The translations under genes and the position numbers were made by a program. A DNA stretch of 64,000 nucleotides. Origin: Hydractinia symbiolongicarpus (lineage: Eukaryota; Cnidaria; Hydrozoa; Anthoathecata; Hydractiniidae). The notes below the pieces were generated by a model that was given only the letters and a program-made list of their open reading frames with translations, searched no databases and was not told where the DNA came from. The stretch covers positions 16,432,001 to 16,496,000 of the forward strand of contig NC_079879.1 in the NCBI RefSeq assembly GCF_029227915.1, in the 5' to 3' direction. Below are positions 30,317 through 41,199 of the stretch, one piece after another; the stretch's first letter is position 1, and each line of letters opens with the position of its first letter.

Positions 30317-32907
30317 CAGGTCCAGGGTTAGTCAGATAAGTCGCGTGACTAAGTGTAAATTTGACGAAAAATGTTAGCCAAGCGAAGATGTCGACGATCC
30401 AGGCGTTGCAAACGGAGGGCGTTAAAAATTGTAATTTTTTTACGGCGAAAAGCCATGGTTCACAGCCCTCTCCAATTCGCCTATAGCGATGTTGACGTCA
30501 AAGTTGTGACGTCGCTACCATATAGACTGAGAGGGTTGCAAATTATAGCTTACAGATTTTGACTGATTCATTTTGACTAATCAGTCACTCAGTCAGTCAA
30601 AAATCAAATAGCTATGGCCCGCAACCCTCCCCATCTCACCTAAGGGGCCTGTGACGTCAAAATCGTGACGTAATTTTCACACTCTATGCGTAGTCCAACA
30701 ATATGTGGCCCGCAGCCGGCGAAGGAAATTTAGGTTCCGTACTGCGTGGTTACTGATAACCTGTTAGGCTATAGTTTTAACTCCCATCCGTCAGGATTAG
30801 TCGAAGACTCACGCCTTTTGGCTTGGATTCTTTCCGTACTATTATTGATTATGGCTGCAGCAGATATGTTGGCGCGGGTGCTTACTGATTTAAAGTGTGA
30901 TAATTTTGAATCTGTTCGTAAAATGCAAAAAGAACTTTTAGAAAGTGTTTATTCTCGAGCATTTTTGTTGTCTGGGGATATTTATTCCTTGGTTGGTAAA
31001 AGTCTTCATCGGAATTCAGGTCCAGATATATACCTTCCATCTGAGGCTAGGTGTGAAGATAAAGGAATTATTGCTTTAAGGTGAGAAGTATGTTTTTACT
31101 CTCCAACACACCTTGCATTTATTTAAAGGTTTCCAGTATATCTGCTACAGAAAGCTAGTTGGGGAGAGCTTTATACAACAGACATTAAAACCAAATACAA
31201 AAAGATTTAATTAGCTAATAGCTAGGGCTAATACACCTTTACGATAATTCGGAAAAAATAACACTCCATCGCAGCTTATTTTGCAATCAGAGGAGGTAAA
31301 CATTACACTTTTATAAGAGTTTATTAAGGAGAAAACACGTTTTTTCGTGATAACTTTTCTTGCCACGTTTTGTTTTTAATGAAAAGTACACATAAGTTGT
31401 ATCTTATTATTATTAACGTTTCCTGAAAATTTGAAAGAAATTAATACAACGGAAGTTAAAAAACTGGAGAAAACTTTTTTCCGATATTGTAAAACGATGG
31501 AGAGCCATAGGAACGTTTGTACAATTGAATTATCATAAAGGTGTATTGTTTTTGTAATATGAGCTTTGAACAGAATTTTCAGCATTGCGGAGGAATACTT
31601 TCTCAATTAATATTTGTGTTGTTATTAGAAGCAAGAACTTGACATCTGGATAAGTAAGGTTGGTGATGAAAATAAACAACTCTTCGAATGACTATTAAGA
31701 AACAAAGTTTGTTGAGTAAAAGGTCATGGTAAAATATATTATTTTTAGATCCAATCCATCAGGAGACTGTCTATACAGCTCAGCATCGTTGGTATAGGCA
31801 TAGGTGATAATTCTCTTGTTGATGTTTTCAGAATCTTGACATCCATAGAACTTTTCTTGCATCCTTCCTTTTATTCCAATCATCCTTGTTTTCAATTTGC
31901 TTTTAAAAACCAAAAGGCAAATATTTTTATATCTGAGAAAAGTTTATTCAGATTTTCCCTTTCCCATATTGTTTGTGATATGACTCTTTCTCCTGAGGAG
32001 GCAGTTAAAGCAGAAGCAATCTACAACTGTACCCCCAAGACATGGTTTCCTTTTCTATCAATACTTGCCTTGTCAACAGTAATAAAGAGAAAAATTAACA
32101 CATTTTACCCACAATTCGGTTTGTTACAGTTTGTTACAACTTTCTTTACACAGTGTATATTGCCACACCCATCTATTTTACCTGATGAAAATCAGTTAAA
32201 AATTTTATTTTGTTATGAAGATATTGTTAAGTCTGGTGTAGACTTCAAGCCAAATCATTACGTTCCCCTTTTTCCAGGTTGCAACTTTCGTAACTGAAAG
32301 TTGCATTTTCCTATTTCAGCATGCAAAAAGCAGTAAAAAGCCCCTCTTAATTCTTCTTTTAAAGTTCAAACGAAACTTGAGTTTAGCCCTATGAATAAAC
32401 AAATATATCTGAACAAATACATGGGTTGAGGTGTGTTTGTATCATATCACATGTACGTATATTTCATCTTCATTATCCTGATCTTTCCATATTCTTATTG
32501 TTTTTGTTATTATTGTGTTTTATTTTGCTGTCCATGGCTGGTGTGATCATTTGATGCACCTAGTCATGCTGATGAAGCCTGATATTGGCAGAAACAGCAG
32601 GAGTTTGTAAATAATGAAATATATTCACAATTGTCTCACTTTATTATAGTTAATCCCTGTTAATTTTAGTGGTTTTATCTATCTAAAATAAGACGTGTAA
32701 GACGGAGATTTGATTCTTATAAAAGATGTTCTTAGCAGATTTTGTTATAGCTTAGCGTTTCTTTTGGTCAATTTTATTAATAACTAGATAAATCGGAAGA
32801 CAATTTTTCGCGATTTTTGTACCCGCAAAGCTTAAAATTTAGCCCCCAGCTGCTAAATTCAAGACTCAGTCTTGACTAAGTCTTGAAAAAGTCTGGATCC
32901 GCCCCTG
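30317..32907. mobile_element. 2.6-kb insertion with 5-bp target duplication and OTU gene
   Basis: The SWIM-YqaJ coding sequence is cut inside the SWIM region and resumes after 2591 bases. AAACA flanks both sides exactly (30312-30316 and 32908-32912). The termini are weakly inverted: CAGGTCCAG at the left, and CAGGGGCGGATCCAG read inward from the right. Family knowledge gives the uninterrupted protein, which confirms the cut. The superfamily is unclear: a CAGG start suggests hAT-like ends, but those make 8-bp duplications. Confidence 0.75.
30851..32297 (+). pseudogene. OTU-like cysteine protease gene, two exons, frameshifted
   Basis: Exon 1 (30851-31080) encodes MAAADMLARVLTDLK through SLHRNSGPDIYLPSEAR. 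Exon 2 starts at 31749 in matching phase with SNPSGDCLYSSAS. GDCLYSS resembles the catalytic Cys motif of OTU deubiquitinases. After a one-base shift near 31793 the frame continues in 31800-32297 with NCTPKTWFPFLSILALSTVI and ends with FKPNHYVPLF, whose NHY fits the OTU catalytic His. OTU enzymes cleave ubiquitin chains. I recall similar uncharacterised proteins in cnidarian genomes. It is the only gene in this insertion. Whether it is cargo or the element's own core protein is unknown. Confidence 0.6.
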
Positions 32908-33450
32908 AAACATTGTAATATTCGTTGCTTAACTTCTGCTCTGGCAAGCATATACCTCGAACAAAACAATACCGAACATTATTACCGATATTGTGCGACA
33001 TAACATTGTCTAAATGGTTAGATGCTAGTAAACTCTGTCCACCCTTGAATGCTTTCCCAGCATCATTTTTGTCTAAATATTCTTTATGTCATCTTGTGTT
33101 GTATTTGGTAAATAAGATAGAGCCTTCATCCAGCCATCGATTAATGTCCATGGAATTGGTAATTTAACAAGACCACCTTCAAGATGCAATTTCGATGATC
33201 GATCATTAAGAATTTCAGCCTGTTCTTCTTGGGGGTCCAGAAAAACTACAGGAAGTTGGAGATTATAAGCGGAATATGCATTCAAAACAAGTTGCTCCTT
33301 TTTACCAGATCGGTTAATTCCTATCTGTAAAAAATCTTGTAACTGTGCTACTGTCCATTTACTAAAATTTTCCTGCACCAGACCAGGGTGAGTGGGAGGA
33401 TATTTTTTGCAAGCAAGACCTATCTGAAAACATGCTAAAAGATCATGCTG

Positions 33451-34297
33451 ATAGAGTTAAATTCGGGTAATCCCCTTTGCGTGTTTTGTGAGCGATTGAG
33501 GTTATAAGCGTGTACAAAAAAAAAATCTGCTGAATTAATAACGAAAAGATACGTCAGTTGGACTGTCGAGGTAGACAACAAAGTTAATTATCCACCTTTA
33601 AAGTTTGGCTCCTGTACATAGCTCTTCGACAAAAAATTTAAACAATCTCCTATGTTTCGAGGAGCCAGAAGGCAGCGATTAATAGCCTGGAATGACAGGT
33701 TCACTAATGACGAGGAATAGTCGTAATAGCAAGTGGCCTGAGATTTGGTTTGGTTGATGATAGGTGCCAACGACACCTACCGTATTGATGTATTCCTTAT
33801 TAATGGATGTGCATAGACACATCTCCACCCACCCCGTTTGTTTTAAGCTAATTTTTCGAACAACTATTGTAAGGCAGGTGAGGCTATGTGGCACCAGATG
33901 TAAAAGACAACGACTGAAGTTTTCTAGGTAATGCCTGAAAAGTTAATACAGTGACAGACTTTGAAAAAAATATAGGACTTAAATATTCCTTAAAGGCAAA
34001 AGGCGATTTTGCGATTTTTTAGCAATTTTGCAAAAATAAAAACCGCGAAAAAATCCTTCTTTTTAAAAAACATTTTGTATGCCTTTTGCTTCCTATCTTG
34101 TTTAAAAAACTGTGCTAATTAACAATTTAAAATTCTTAAAATCACGAAAAGCTTTCACGGAATTAAAGACTCGCGAAAATTCTGTCAAATGTATCCTTTA
34201 TCACAATTAAACAGAAGTGTCTTCTACTAGAACACAACAGGTAACAAAAAATCCGCGATTAAAAAAACAAAAAACACTTTTCTCTCTTTACATTTCC
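33451..34297. other. Spacer between ISL2EU and Polinton elements
   Basis: No gene is seen. Words such as CGATTTTGCGATTTTTTAGC and CGCGAAAAAATCC near 33990-34200 look like another worn MITE of the CGCGAAA style. TTTCC at 34293-34297 is the left flank of the Polinton. Confidence 0.4.
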
Positions 34298-34425
34298 AGT
34301 AGTAGCAAGGAGTGAATTTAAGTACACCGACCTCCTCCTACACCTTTTAATCACAAAAACCCGCTTTCACCATTTCCACCACCACCTCATCCAAAAAAAA
34401 CAAGTAAAAAACGAAATCATATGCT
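34298..34425 (+). repeat. Polinton left terminal inverted repeat
   Basis: AGTAGTAGCAAGGAGTG through the Pro/CCACC-rich stretch to AAAAAACGAAATCAT matches the reverse complement of 52912-53039 almost base for base. Weaker similarity continues inward for about 30 bases. Confidence 0.9.
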
Positions 34426-34636
34426 GACATCAACAAAAATAATATTAAATACCAATAACCAACACATAATAATATTAAATGTTAGATACATGACGTCATC
34501 AACGCATGCGCAAAAGCATATATACTATATGCTATTTCACAATAGTATACAGAGTAAGGGAAATTCCCCAATTATTCAATCTTTGACCAAATCAAACGTT
34601 TTTCTGGTTAGAATAAAATGTAACTATAATAAAGGG

Positions 34637-37600
34637 ATGAATTTTTTCAAAAAGGCAATCAGTAAACTATACAATACAGTATCAGTACCAGTAGCGGCAA
34701 CTTGCGAAGCTCTCGCTAACCAACTAAGGAGCGTTCGGGATACTGTTAGTTACTATTATAACAGGGTCAGGGATAAATTTTCAGGAATACCAACTCTTCA
34801 CGATGAGGTTCAACGGGTCACCATCGAAGATGAATACCAAGTAATTGAGGATCTCAAACACATGTTCGGGAAAGAATCTAAGCATGCCACAAATACTGAT
34901 GTAATTGAGGATATCCATAATATTTTTGATGATGACGCGGAAATGATAGAAGACGTAAACCGCATCAAAACATGGAGGTTCAACAAAAACCTTAACCAGC
35001 CATTGACAGATACCAATATGCGAAAAATCACACCACACGTAGACATGCGTGTGAATGTGGTATACAGCTTTAGCTGTGATATTTACAGAGGCAGTGGAGA
35101 TGTGGCCAATTACCACAAAACAAAGAGCTCCGGGTCACTCTCAAGCATGGCTGGAATCGAGGCTTTTATGGATGAATGCGAGATGAATCGCCTGGATCTG
35201 GAAGATGCAGAATTTTGGGTCAAGGCTTTTCACCACCCGACAGAACCATCGTGACCCCAGGAGCATATGAAGGCAAAATAGTATTCAAGCACATACATAC
35301 AAGTCAAGATAATCTCTACTAGAGAGCCCCTACTTGGATGTGCACCTTTGCCAGGCTGGTTGCGCATCAAGAGATGCATTTATAGTTTTGACAAGACAGA
35401 CGAAAGAACGGACAGCCTATGCTTTTGGAGATGCTTGGTTCATTACCGCGAGAATCGAAAGCAACGTGAAAAACATATTATGCAAGAGGCTCTCAAATTA
35501 GCTCGTGAGTACTACGAGGACCCCAAATTAAAGAGAGAGAATGTACGTGCCACGAGGCTCGTGGACTTGGAAGGTATCACTAAAAAATTCAAAATTAACA
35601 TCAGGGTATTTGAGCCGAAGACAAACACCGACAAGGCCCCATGGCGTCTCGTCTATGGACAAGGCCAATACAAAAAAGACTTAGACACGATCAATATTAG
35701 TATGCTGGATGGTCATTGTTTTTATATCAGGAAAATGGATGTATTGACGCAGCATTGGGAATGCAAGGTTTGCACGCAAAGATTTACCAGATCGGAGAAC
35801 CTCACACGACACAAGAATAACGAATGTGAAGGCATCAAGACCCAATATAATTTGCAGAGGTGAAAAGGTCGAGCGTATGCCGAGCAGCTTTGAAAAGGTG
35901 TTCTACTCTGATAAAGGGTTCAGTTACGCAGCATGCCAATGGCTTGAAGCTATGTCAGAGCAAAAAGGTAGGCATATACATCATGCTCTTTGTGGACATG
36001 GGGGAGAACGTGTGATACGCGATGGTAGTAAGGCTGTATACAAGATCGATGGGTATGATCCTCACACAAAGACAGTATACGAATACCACGGTTGCAAATG
36101 GCATGGATGCCCATGTTAACCACAGCGAACCAACGTAGATAAAAATAATGGGAGTGTGAAAACCCTCCAAAGGCTAGGAGGTTATTCAAGAAAATATTTC
36201 GGGGGTATCCCCACTTCATTGTTTTTGATTTCGAGGCCCTCCTGGCACCATTGAATCAGCAGCCCACGTCTGATTTAACATATATCTCCGAGCATATCCC
36301 GTCAGCGTAGCAATACACGATAGTCTACAAGAAAAGCCTACATTTATCATGAATTATGACCCCGAGGTGTTGGTGCGGAAATTTGTTGAGCAATTAGAGC
36401 AGAGACAGGTCCGGATTGTTAAAGAAGTTGAAAAGATGTACCCCAAGCCGGATGATTTCGATATGCTCCCGGAACCAACTCAAAATGCTTGGCACGAATG
36501 GCTAAATCAAGTGACAGTGATCGGTTTTAACAGCGGCAAGTACGATATCAATATGATAAAGCGATATTATGTCGAACAAATTGCGGATGAGGCCAATATC
36601 AAAGTGGCGAAAAAAGATAATGAATACATGTTTCTCACCACTTTAAAGTTCAAATTCATTGATATTAAAAATTTCCTTGCACCAGGCTTGAGTTATGAAA
36701 GATGGGGCAAATCACTCGATTGTAATCTCAAAAAATTAGTGTTCCCGTACGAGTGGCTAACATGTTACGAAAAGTGGGCCCAGTTGATCATCTTGCCTTT
36801 CATAGCGCTCTCATTGGTAAAAAACACACTCTCGCCTAAAGATTACCAGGCGTTCCGAGTTGAGTTCTTTAAAAGAGGATGCGTCACGATGCTTGATTGG
36901 TTAGCACAATACAATATGGCGGATGTTGTACCATTTATCGAGGCTGTGGACAAGACCCGCAATACATACTACGAGGATGAGATTGACATTCTAAAGGATG
37001 CAGTGAGCATTCCGGGTGTTTCGATGCGGTATGTACTGAACAAATCCTTGCGGTTGAACCTGGATAAAAAGCTTTATTCTCCTGGTGATCTGTGTAAGCT
37101 TAAATGTGAATCTTGTTGTACCAAAGTCCGATGCGAGGATTGTAAACAAGTTCAAAAATCTTGTAAATATTGTACAAAGAACGAAGCCTATGAACTCCTC
37201 CAAACGGGCATGGTAGCTGGCCCAGCGATCGTATTTTGCAGGTATAAATTACGAGTATATTTATATGGACACAGACTCCGCGTATTTTGCAATCTCTGGT
37301 GATAATCTACGTGATGTTGTTATCTCGGAGTTACTCAAGCAGTACGATGAGGTAGTGCCTAATTGTCTCGTTACCGACAACCACTCAAGCCGCACCGGAG
37401 GGCTGTTCAAAAAAGAATTCATCGGATCCAGAATGATAGCGCTGACAGCCAAGTGCTATTTGGTCGAAGGTAAAAATGGCACGAAATTCTCGTGTAAAGG
37501 CATGTCGAAAAGGCAGAACGAAGTGACATGGTCCAGGTACATGGGAGCACTGAAAGGCGAGCTGGATACTGCAAAAAATCGGGGCTTCCGCGTACATAAT

Positions 37601-37705
37601 CAGGGAATGATCACATATCAGCAAAACAAGCTGGGTCTATCGGCGTTTTACGATAAAAGGAAGGTCCTCGAGGATGGTATACATACGGTGCCTTTGGAAT
37701 TGTAA
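34637..37705 (+). pseudogene. Protein-primed DNA polymerase B of the Polinton, decayed
   Basis: Pieces lie in several frames: 34637-35254, 35348-35863, 35826-36119, about 36205-36309, 36349-37230 and 37240-37705. The N-terminal part includes LCFWRCLVHY and GHCFYI (perhaps OTU-like, uncertain), a C2HC finger (WECKVCTQRFTRSENLTRH) and the nuclease-like end KTVYEYHGCKWHGCPC. Exonuclease motifs follow: DFEA at about 36227, then NSGKYD and YNMADVVPFIE. The join near 37240 runs straight into the palm motif C (YMDTDSAYF), so the section with motifs A and B is deleted. The C-terminal region has SCKGMSKRQNEVTW and QNKLGLSAFYDKR. Frameshifts and the deletion make it inactive. The usual role is replication of the element with a terminal protein as primer. 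Confidence 0.85.
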
Positions 37706-38240
37706 GTCGTGTTGAATAGATTTGTGTTTTTCACAACTTTAAGTCACTCCTCTTCAGTATGAGTCAGTAAAAAACAAGTTTTAACTCATTTTCTGAATAA
37801 TCAAGAGGTTTTCCGTATGATGCGTAAACGACCTAACCAGTGATGCGTGAATTTTCACACAGGTAATACTCAAGGTGATACTGAATAGCTATATACAAAG
37901 CTCGATATATAGAAAAATTGTGGTAGCAGGGCTTAGGTCCTGGCTGAAGGTTAGGGCGTGCACGGGCGAGGGCACGTACTAGCTGGAGACGGCCGTCTCG
38001 CCCCGGTTTCTACCACACACTGTGCCAGTCTGGAAAAATTCTGCCAAAATGCCGGTTAAATGTCAGTGCTAGGAACGGCCTCTGAAAGTGCTCACTTAAA
38101 AAGGTGGGTTTCGTTAATGCGTAGTACAAGCACGACATTCTGTATGAATATGAAGTATGAAGTATGAAGAGCAAGTACGCTAAGCCTGCAAAGCAGGACA
38201 GCACTGAAAAACACCTCGGAGTTGAGTCGCAGTTGACAAA
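37706..38240. other. Non-coding gap after the polymerase
   Basis: About 530 bases without a convincing gene. A GC-rich part (37925-38040, with GGCGTGCACGGGCGAGGGC written here as GGGCGTGCACGGGCGAGG) differs from its surroundings and could be an inserted SINE-like fragment, but I found no tRNA promoter boxes in it. Confidence 0.3.
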
Positions 38241-38597
38241 ATGTACTCTGGGTTCGTCCAACGTGAGATCCAGGACAAGGGAGAGAAGACGGCCAAGGCA
38301 CTCTCCTGTCACGCGCTCAGCATGTATGCCAAGGCTGTCGGCAACGTGGTGCCTCTAGATAGTGCCGATAAGGTCCGTCAAGACCTGGAGGAAGATCCTA
38401 TTATCAAAGACTCTATGGCAGATTTAGGTATTCTCGTCTATATCGCATTCGGCAAGCTTTTGGCATCTCTGCTTATTGCTGCGCATGCGAATAATCACAC
38501 CCTGCTCTCAACGTCCAAGAGTGGTGAAGAGCAGGTTGATGAAGAGAAAGAAAAGAATGGGAAACAGCCTATCGAATATACACATGGGGAATCGTGA
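38241..38597 (+). CDS. Polinton small protein 1 (unknown)
   Basis: 118 codons from ATG to TGA in the Polinton gene run. It contains a hydrophobic Ala/Leu-rich stretch in the middle (LGILVYIAFGKLLASLLIAA), likely a membrane segment, and a Glu/Lys-rich end. I do not recognise the family. It overlaps the start of the next frame by 14 bases, a compact arrangement typical of these elements. The start may lie further upstream if the frame is truncated. Confidence 0.45.
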   Translation: MYSGFVQREIQDKGEKTAKALSCHALSMYAKAVGNVVPLDSADKVRQDLEEDPIIKDSMADLGILVYIAFGKLLASLLIAAHANNHTLLSTSKSGEEQVDEEKEKNGKQPIEYTHGES

Positions 38598-38832
38598 GTT
38601 GGTTGAACGGGTAAACAAGGTACTCACAGACGGAAGAAGAACAGCCTGCAGGTATACAGATCTTACAGCCGTTTACGGGGACTGTGCACGTGGTATAAAA
38701 ATCCTGACACCTGCAGGCGATCGCTTCCCACCACAAGCATATGATTTAGTGGCAACTAAACATATGAATAGGGTTATGGTTGATGGTAGAAACGGTTTAA
38801 AGGCCATCAAGAGGAGGCCTTGTATGTTATGA
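38584..38832 (+). CDS. Polinton small protein 2 (unknown)
   Basis: 82 codons starting MGNRELVERVNKVLTDGRR, with CRYTDLTAVYGDCARGIKIL and a basic end (KAIKRRPCML). No domain is recognised. The start ATG lies inside the end of the previous frame, in another frame, as in compact viral-type gene runs. An upstream in-frame ATG at 38476 would give 118 codons, but the extra part reads as low-quality peptide over the previous gene. Confidence 0.4.
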   Translation: MGNRELVERVNKVLTDGRRTACRYTDLTAVYGDCARGIKILTPAGDRFPPQAYDLVATKHMNRVMVDGRNGLKAIKRRPCML

Positions 38833-38881
38833 AGAGTAAGCTAGAGGGAATTGATTTTGTAAGTCTCACGACTTATAAGAA

Positions 38882-39271
38882 ATGAACATTGAACAGCCAC
38901 AAGAAGAGAGAGTTATTACAAAGCCAGTAAAGCATCCGCGGAGAGTAGCCCAAGGCCACAAGTTGGCACCACTGATGAAGAAGAGGAAGGAAGATCTTAG
39001 ACAACAAGAGGGTGCTGTACAACCTCCAGTCAAAACCAGTTCTATACAGTCAGGCAGTGTCTATCTCTATGGCGCTAGAGGCATCGTTGCTATACTAGCC
39101 TGTGTGGGAGGGGCATATTATATTATCAACGGATTGCCGAAACACATGCACAAGATCAACAAAAGTCTTCAAAGCCTCAAGCCCAGCCAGATTTTGATAT
39201 TCTTCACATGCGATAGACATAATATAAACAATGAGTTCAAATGTTACCCCTCAACAGAAAGAGATTATTGA
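38882..39271 (+). CDS. Polinton membrane protein, about 129 aa
   Basis: The N-terminal half is basic and Gln/Pro-rich. A single membrane segment follows (GIVAILACVGGAYYIINGL), then a short polar region. The end overlaps the start of the next frame (39231) by 41 bases. The last 25 residues look unlike the rest, and a shift near 39195 may have altered the C-terminus. The family is not recognised. Small single-span proteins are common structural components in Polinton-like elements. Confidence 0.45.
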   Translation: MNIEQPQEERVITKPVKHPRRVAQGHKLAPLMKKRKEDLRQQEGAVQPPVKTSSIQSGSVYLYGARGIVAILACVGGAYYIINGLPKHMHKINKSLQSLKPSQILIFFTCDRHNINNEFKCYPSTERDY

Positions 39272-39482
39272 TCTGATATATGAAACAGTCGTGGACCTTG
39301 GGTTCACATTTGTATATGCTATGGTTTGTAAAAGGTTCCTTGGGATCTCGAGTCCTAGTACTAGGCTGGATACCAGTGACGTTATGAAAATAATAGCCTA
39401 TTTAACAGCTGGACGAGGTAGTCGAGAAATGGCCGTAAGCAAGGGATGGATACCCGCTTCCATCGTTCCAAAACCCAAGTAA
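39231..39482 (+). CDS. Polinton small protein 3, 83 aa
   Basis: This starts MSSNVTPQQKEIIDLIYETV with an amphipathic helix, then a possible hydrophobic stretch (LGFTFVYAMVCKRFLGI) and a short basic end. It lies between the membrane protein and the packaging ATPase, about 46 bases before the ATPase start. The family is not recognised. The frame is intact although its neighbours are broken. Confidence 0.45.
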   Translation: MSSNVTPQQKEIIDLIYETVVDLGFTFVYAMVCKRFLGISSPSTRLDTSDVMKIIAYLTAGRGSREMAVSKGWIPASIVPKPK

Positions 39483-39528
39483 GCAACCACAAGTTTCGTG
39501 TATACCCGTGGGTATACATGAAGAATAA

Positions 39529-40128
39529 ATGACCTTGGATATTATACTACAGCCTCACACAGCGATATTCACAGGGCCTACCTCGTGCGGTAAAACGCAA
39601 AGAGTTCTCGATCTTTTGGAGCATTAATATCGACACCATTTCCAAAACATCATAATTTTGTGTCCTACTCTCCGGTGGAACACCACGTACTTGGAAAAAC
39701 CATCGCTTTGAAAGGATGATTATGTGTTTTTGATAGAACCGCAGGATCAATTGTTTGAATGGATAGGCAAATTATCAAACCTCCTAGCGGGGGAAAGTAC
39801 TCTCTTCATAGTCGACGAGACGATCGCTGATGACACCCTTGATAAGCGGAGACAACCCTTGCTCGAGTAAGCTATAAACGGGAGACATAGGAAGCGCAGT
39901 CTCTGGCTGCTAACGCAGTCTTATAATGCCCTGCCCAAGAACCTTCGTCGCCAAAAAAAACAGCTGTTCATGTGGTATCCCTCGGAGCGCTCTGATATGA
40001 AAATTATTGATGAAGAGACTAATTAGATAGATGACTGGGAGCCCATCAAAAACCAGTTGAAAAAATCCAAGCACACGTGTTTGTATATTAGGCTTGAGCA
40101 CCCAAGGGCATGGAGTATATTAGAATAA
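39529..40128 (+). pseudogene. Packaging-type ATPase (FtsK/HerA-like), stop-interrupted
   Basis: From ATG at 39529 the frame runs in register to TAA at 40126 (199 codons), but four in-frame stops interrupt it (after LLEH, EKPSL, QPLLE and DEETN). Walker A is clear (FTGPTSCGKTQRV), as is Walker B (TLFIVDE), and LWLLTQSYNALP fits the sensor region. This is the A32-like genome-packaging ATPase of Polintons. It is decayed by substitutions only, with no net frameshift, so the original length is preserved. Its stop overlaps the ATG of the next gene by one base. Confidence 0.8.
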
Positions 40129-40326
40129 ATGGCATACATACATCAATTAAAAAATCAGCTGGCTGCTTGCCATGAAGAGCTCGATCGTATTCCTTATCTG
40201 GAAAGTCAACTGGAAGCCCTTCAAGAAGAGCTTCGTGATGTTCTGGAGAGAGAAAGAATCCATAGGAATACCAAGTATTTTTTCATAACCGTCCTACTTA
40301 TTGTGACCCTGGTTGGAGTAATGTAA
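40129..40326 (+). CDS. Polinton coiled-coil/tail-anchored protein, 65 aa
   Basis: Residues 1-40 form a Leu/Glu heptad-like helix (LESQLEALQEELRDVLERER), and residues 48-64 are one hydrophobic segment (YFFITVLLIVTLVGVM). This is a small C-terminally anchored membrane protein. The ATG shares a base with the ATPase stop. Frame intact; function unknown. Confidence 0.5.
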   Translation: MAYIHQLKNQLAACHEELDRIPYLESQLEALQEELRDVLERERIHRNTKYFFITVLLIVTLVGVM

Positions 40327-40335
40327 ATAAAAAAG

Positions 40336-41199
40336 ATGTCTTGTCTTGTTGAATTTAACACATTACCTGCCATTGAGAGTCTATTCAATGATCAAGGTAA
40401 ACCCATGTTTTAGCGTGCTGATCTGGGGAGGTTCTTGAGTATTGTTAATATTGTGGAGGGGTATCGAGATATTCCCACCATCTCCCGTGATGAAATGGGT
40501 ATGGTTTCAAACCAGGCCCTTGAAAAAACTAAAAATCCTCATGATGCTTTCTTAACATTGGATTCTGCTCTTGAGATTTGTGCTCGCTCCAGAAAACCAA
40601 AGGCGCTTGATATCATGAAATGGCTAGCGATAAAGGGTATCGAAAAATTACAGGAAGCCATAGAAGAGAGAGATATGACGATAGCGATGCTTAATGATGA
40701 TCTTCAGACACGAGAAAATTAACTCGATCTCCGAACATTGGAAATTGCGGGACTCCGCCAGAGATATGTACCACATGCCCATGATGCGGGCAAGGATAAT
40801 GTGATCATGATTTTTCGCAAACATACTGCACCTGAAGATGATAAATACCACCATCTTCCGTATTATTGCGCACATGTTCAAAGGCGTGGTATTTTAAAGA
40901 AAAGTAGATGGGTAAGGGTTCAATTTCCTGATTCTGAAGAAATCGTTGTTATAGATAACGCAAATAGCATGCATGCGTTTAATAGGTTCGAAGAGGAAGG
41001 ACATATGGAGCGATTGATTTTACTCAAGACGACTTGTACGATTTGGGTGATACAGCATGGTGGTTTTGTGTGTTATGAACACACAAAAATCGAGAATTTC
41101 TCACCAAGATTTCACATACTCCGGAGGTACTTCTACACCATCGGGACTAGCATTAATTCCTCTGATACGAAATTACGCGAGGGCCCATCTGCTAAATAA
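40336..41199 (+). pseudogene. BRO/MSV199-like protein with DUF3627-type end, two stops
   Basis: The frame opens at 40336 and runs to TAA at 41197-41199 with two internal stops (after GKPMF, and after DDLQTREN). The N-terminal part resembles the BRO-N/MSV199 group (FNDQGKPMF, then DLGRFLSIVNIVEGYRD). A helical middle follows. The C-terminal part has NVIMIFRKHT, QRRGILKKSRWVRVQFPD and VVIDNANSMHAFNRFEEEGH, which I recognise as the DUF3627-like partner domain found in large DNA viruses. These proteins are thought to bind DNA. Its presence in a Polinton suggests exchange with large DNA viruses. The domain names are from family knowledge. Confidence 0.6.

Larger units (their letters stand above)
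28771..33420 (-). pseudogene. SAP-SWIM-YqaJ protein of ISL2EU element, broken
   Basis: Reading on - from high to low coordinates. A SAP domain at about 33420-33073 (KWTVAQLQDFLQIGINRSGKK) should bind DNA. A linker at about 33073-32913 has GGQSLLASNHLDNVMSHNIG. A 2.6-kb insertion comes next. A SWIM zinc finger follows, split by an intron: VWVCLHKDNAKVICGDCSC at about 30316-30250, then GVCKHFGCLLWYIE at about 30037. A YqaJ-type exonuclease at 29522-28771 has RITASKF, then VGASPDGIV, LLEIKCP and HQYYFQVQCQMG. YqaJ proteins are lambda-exonuclease-like nucleases. One-base shifts near 29232 and others between 29.5 and 29.8 kb break the frame. The insertion alone would inactivate it. Confidence 0.82.
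26330..33450. mobile_element. ISL2EU-like DNA transposon, about 7 kb with a nested insertion
   Basis: Two convergent genes, the transposase on + (26.4-28.0 kb) and a SAP-SWIM-YqaJ protein on - (33.4-28.8 kb), define the element. Without the 2.6-kb nested insertion it would be about 4.5 kb. I could not find matching terminal repeats, so both ends given are approximate. Both genes are frame-broken. Confidence 0.65.
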
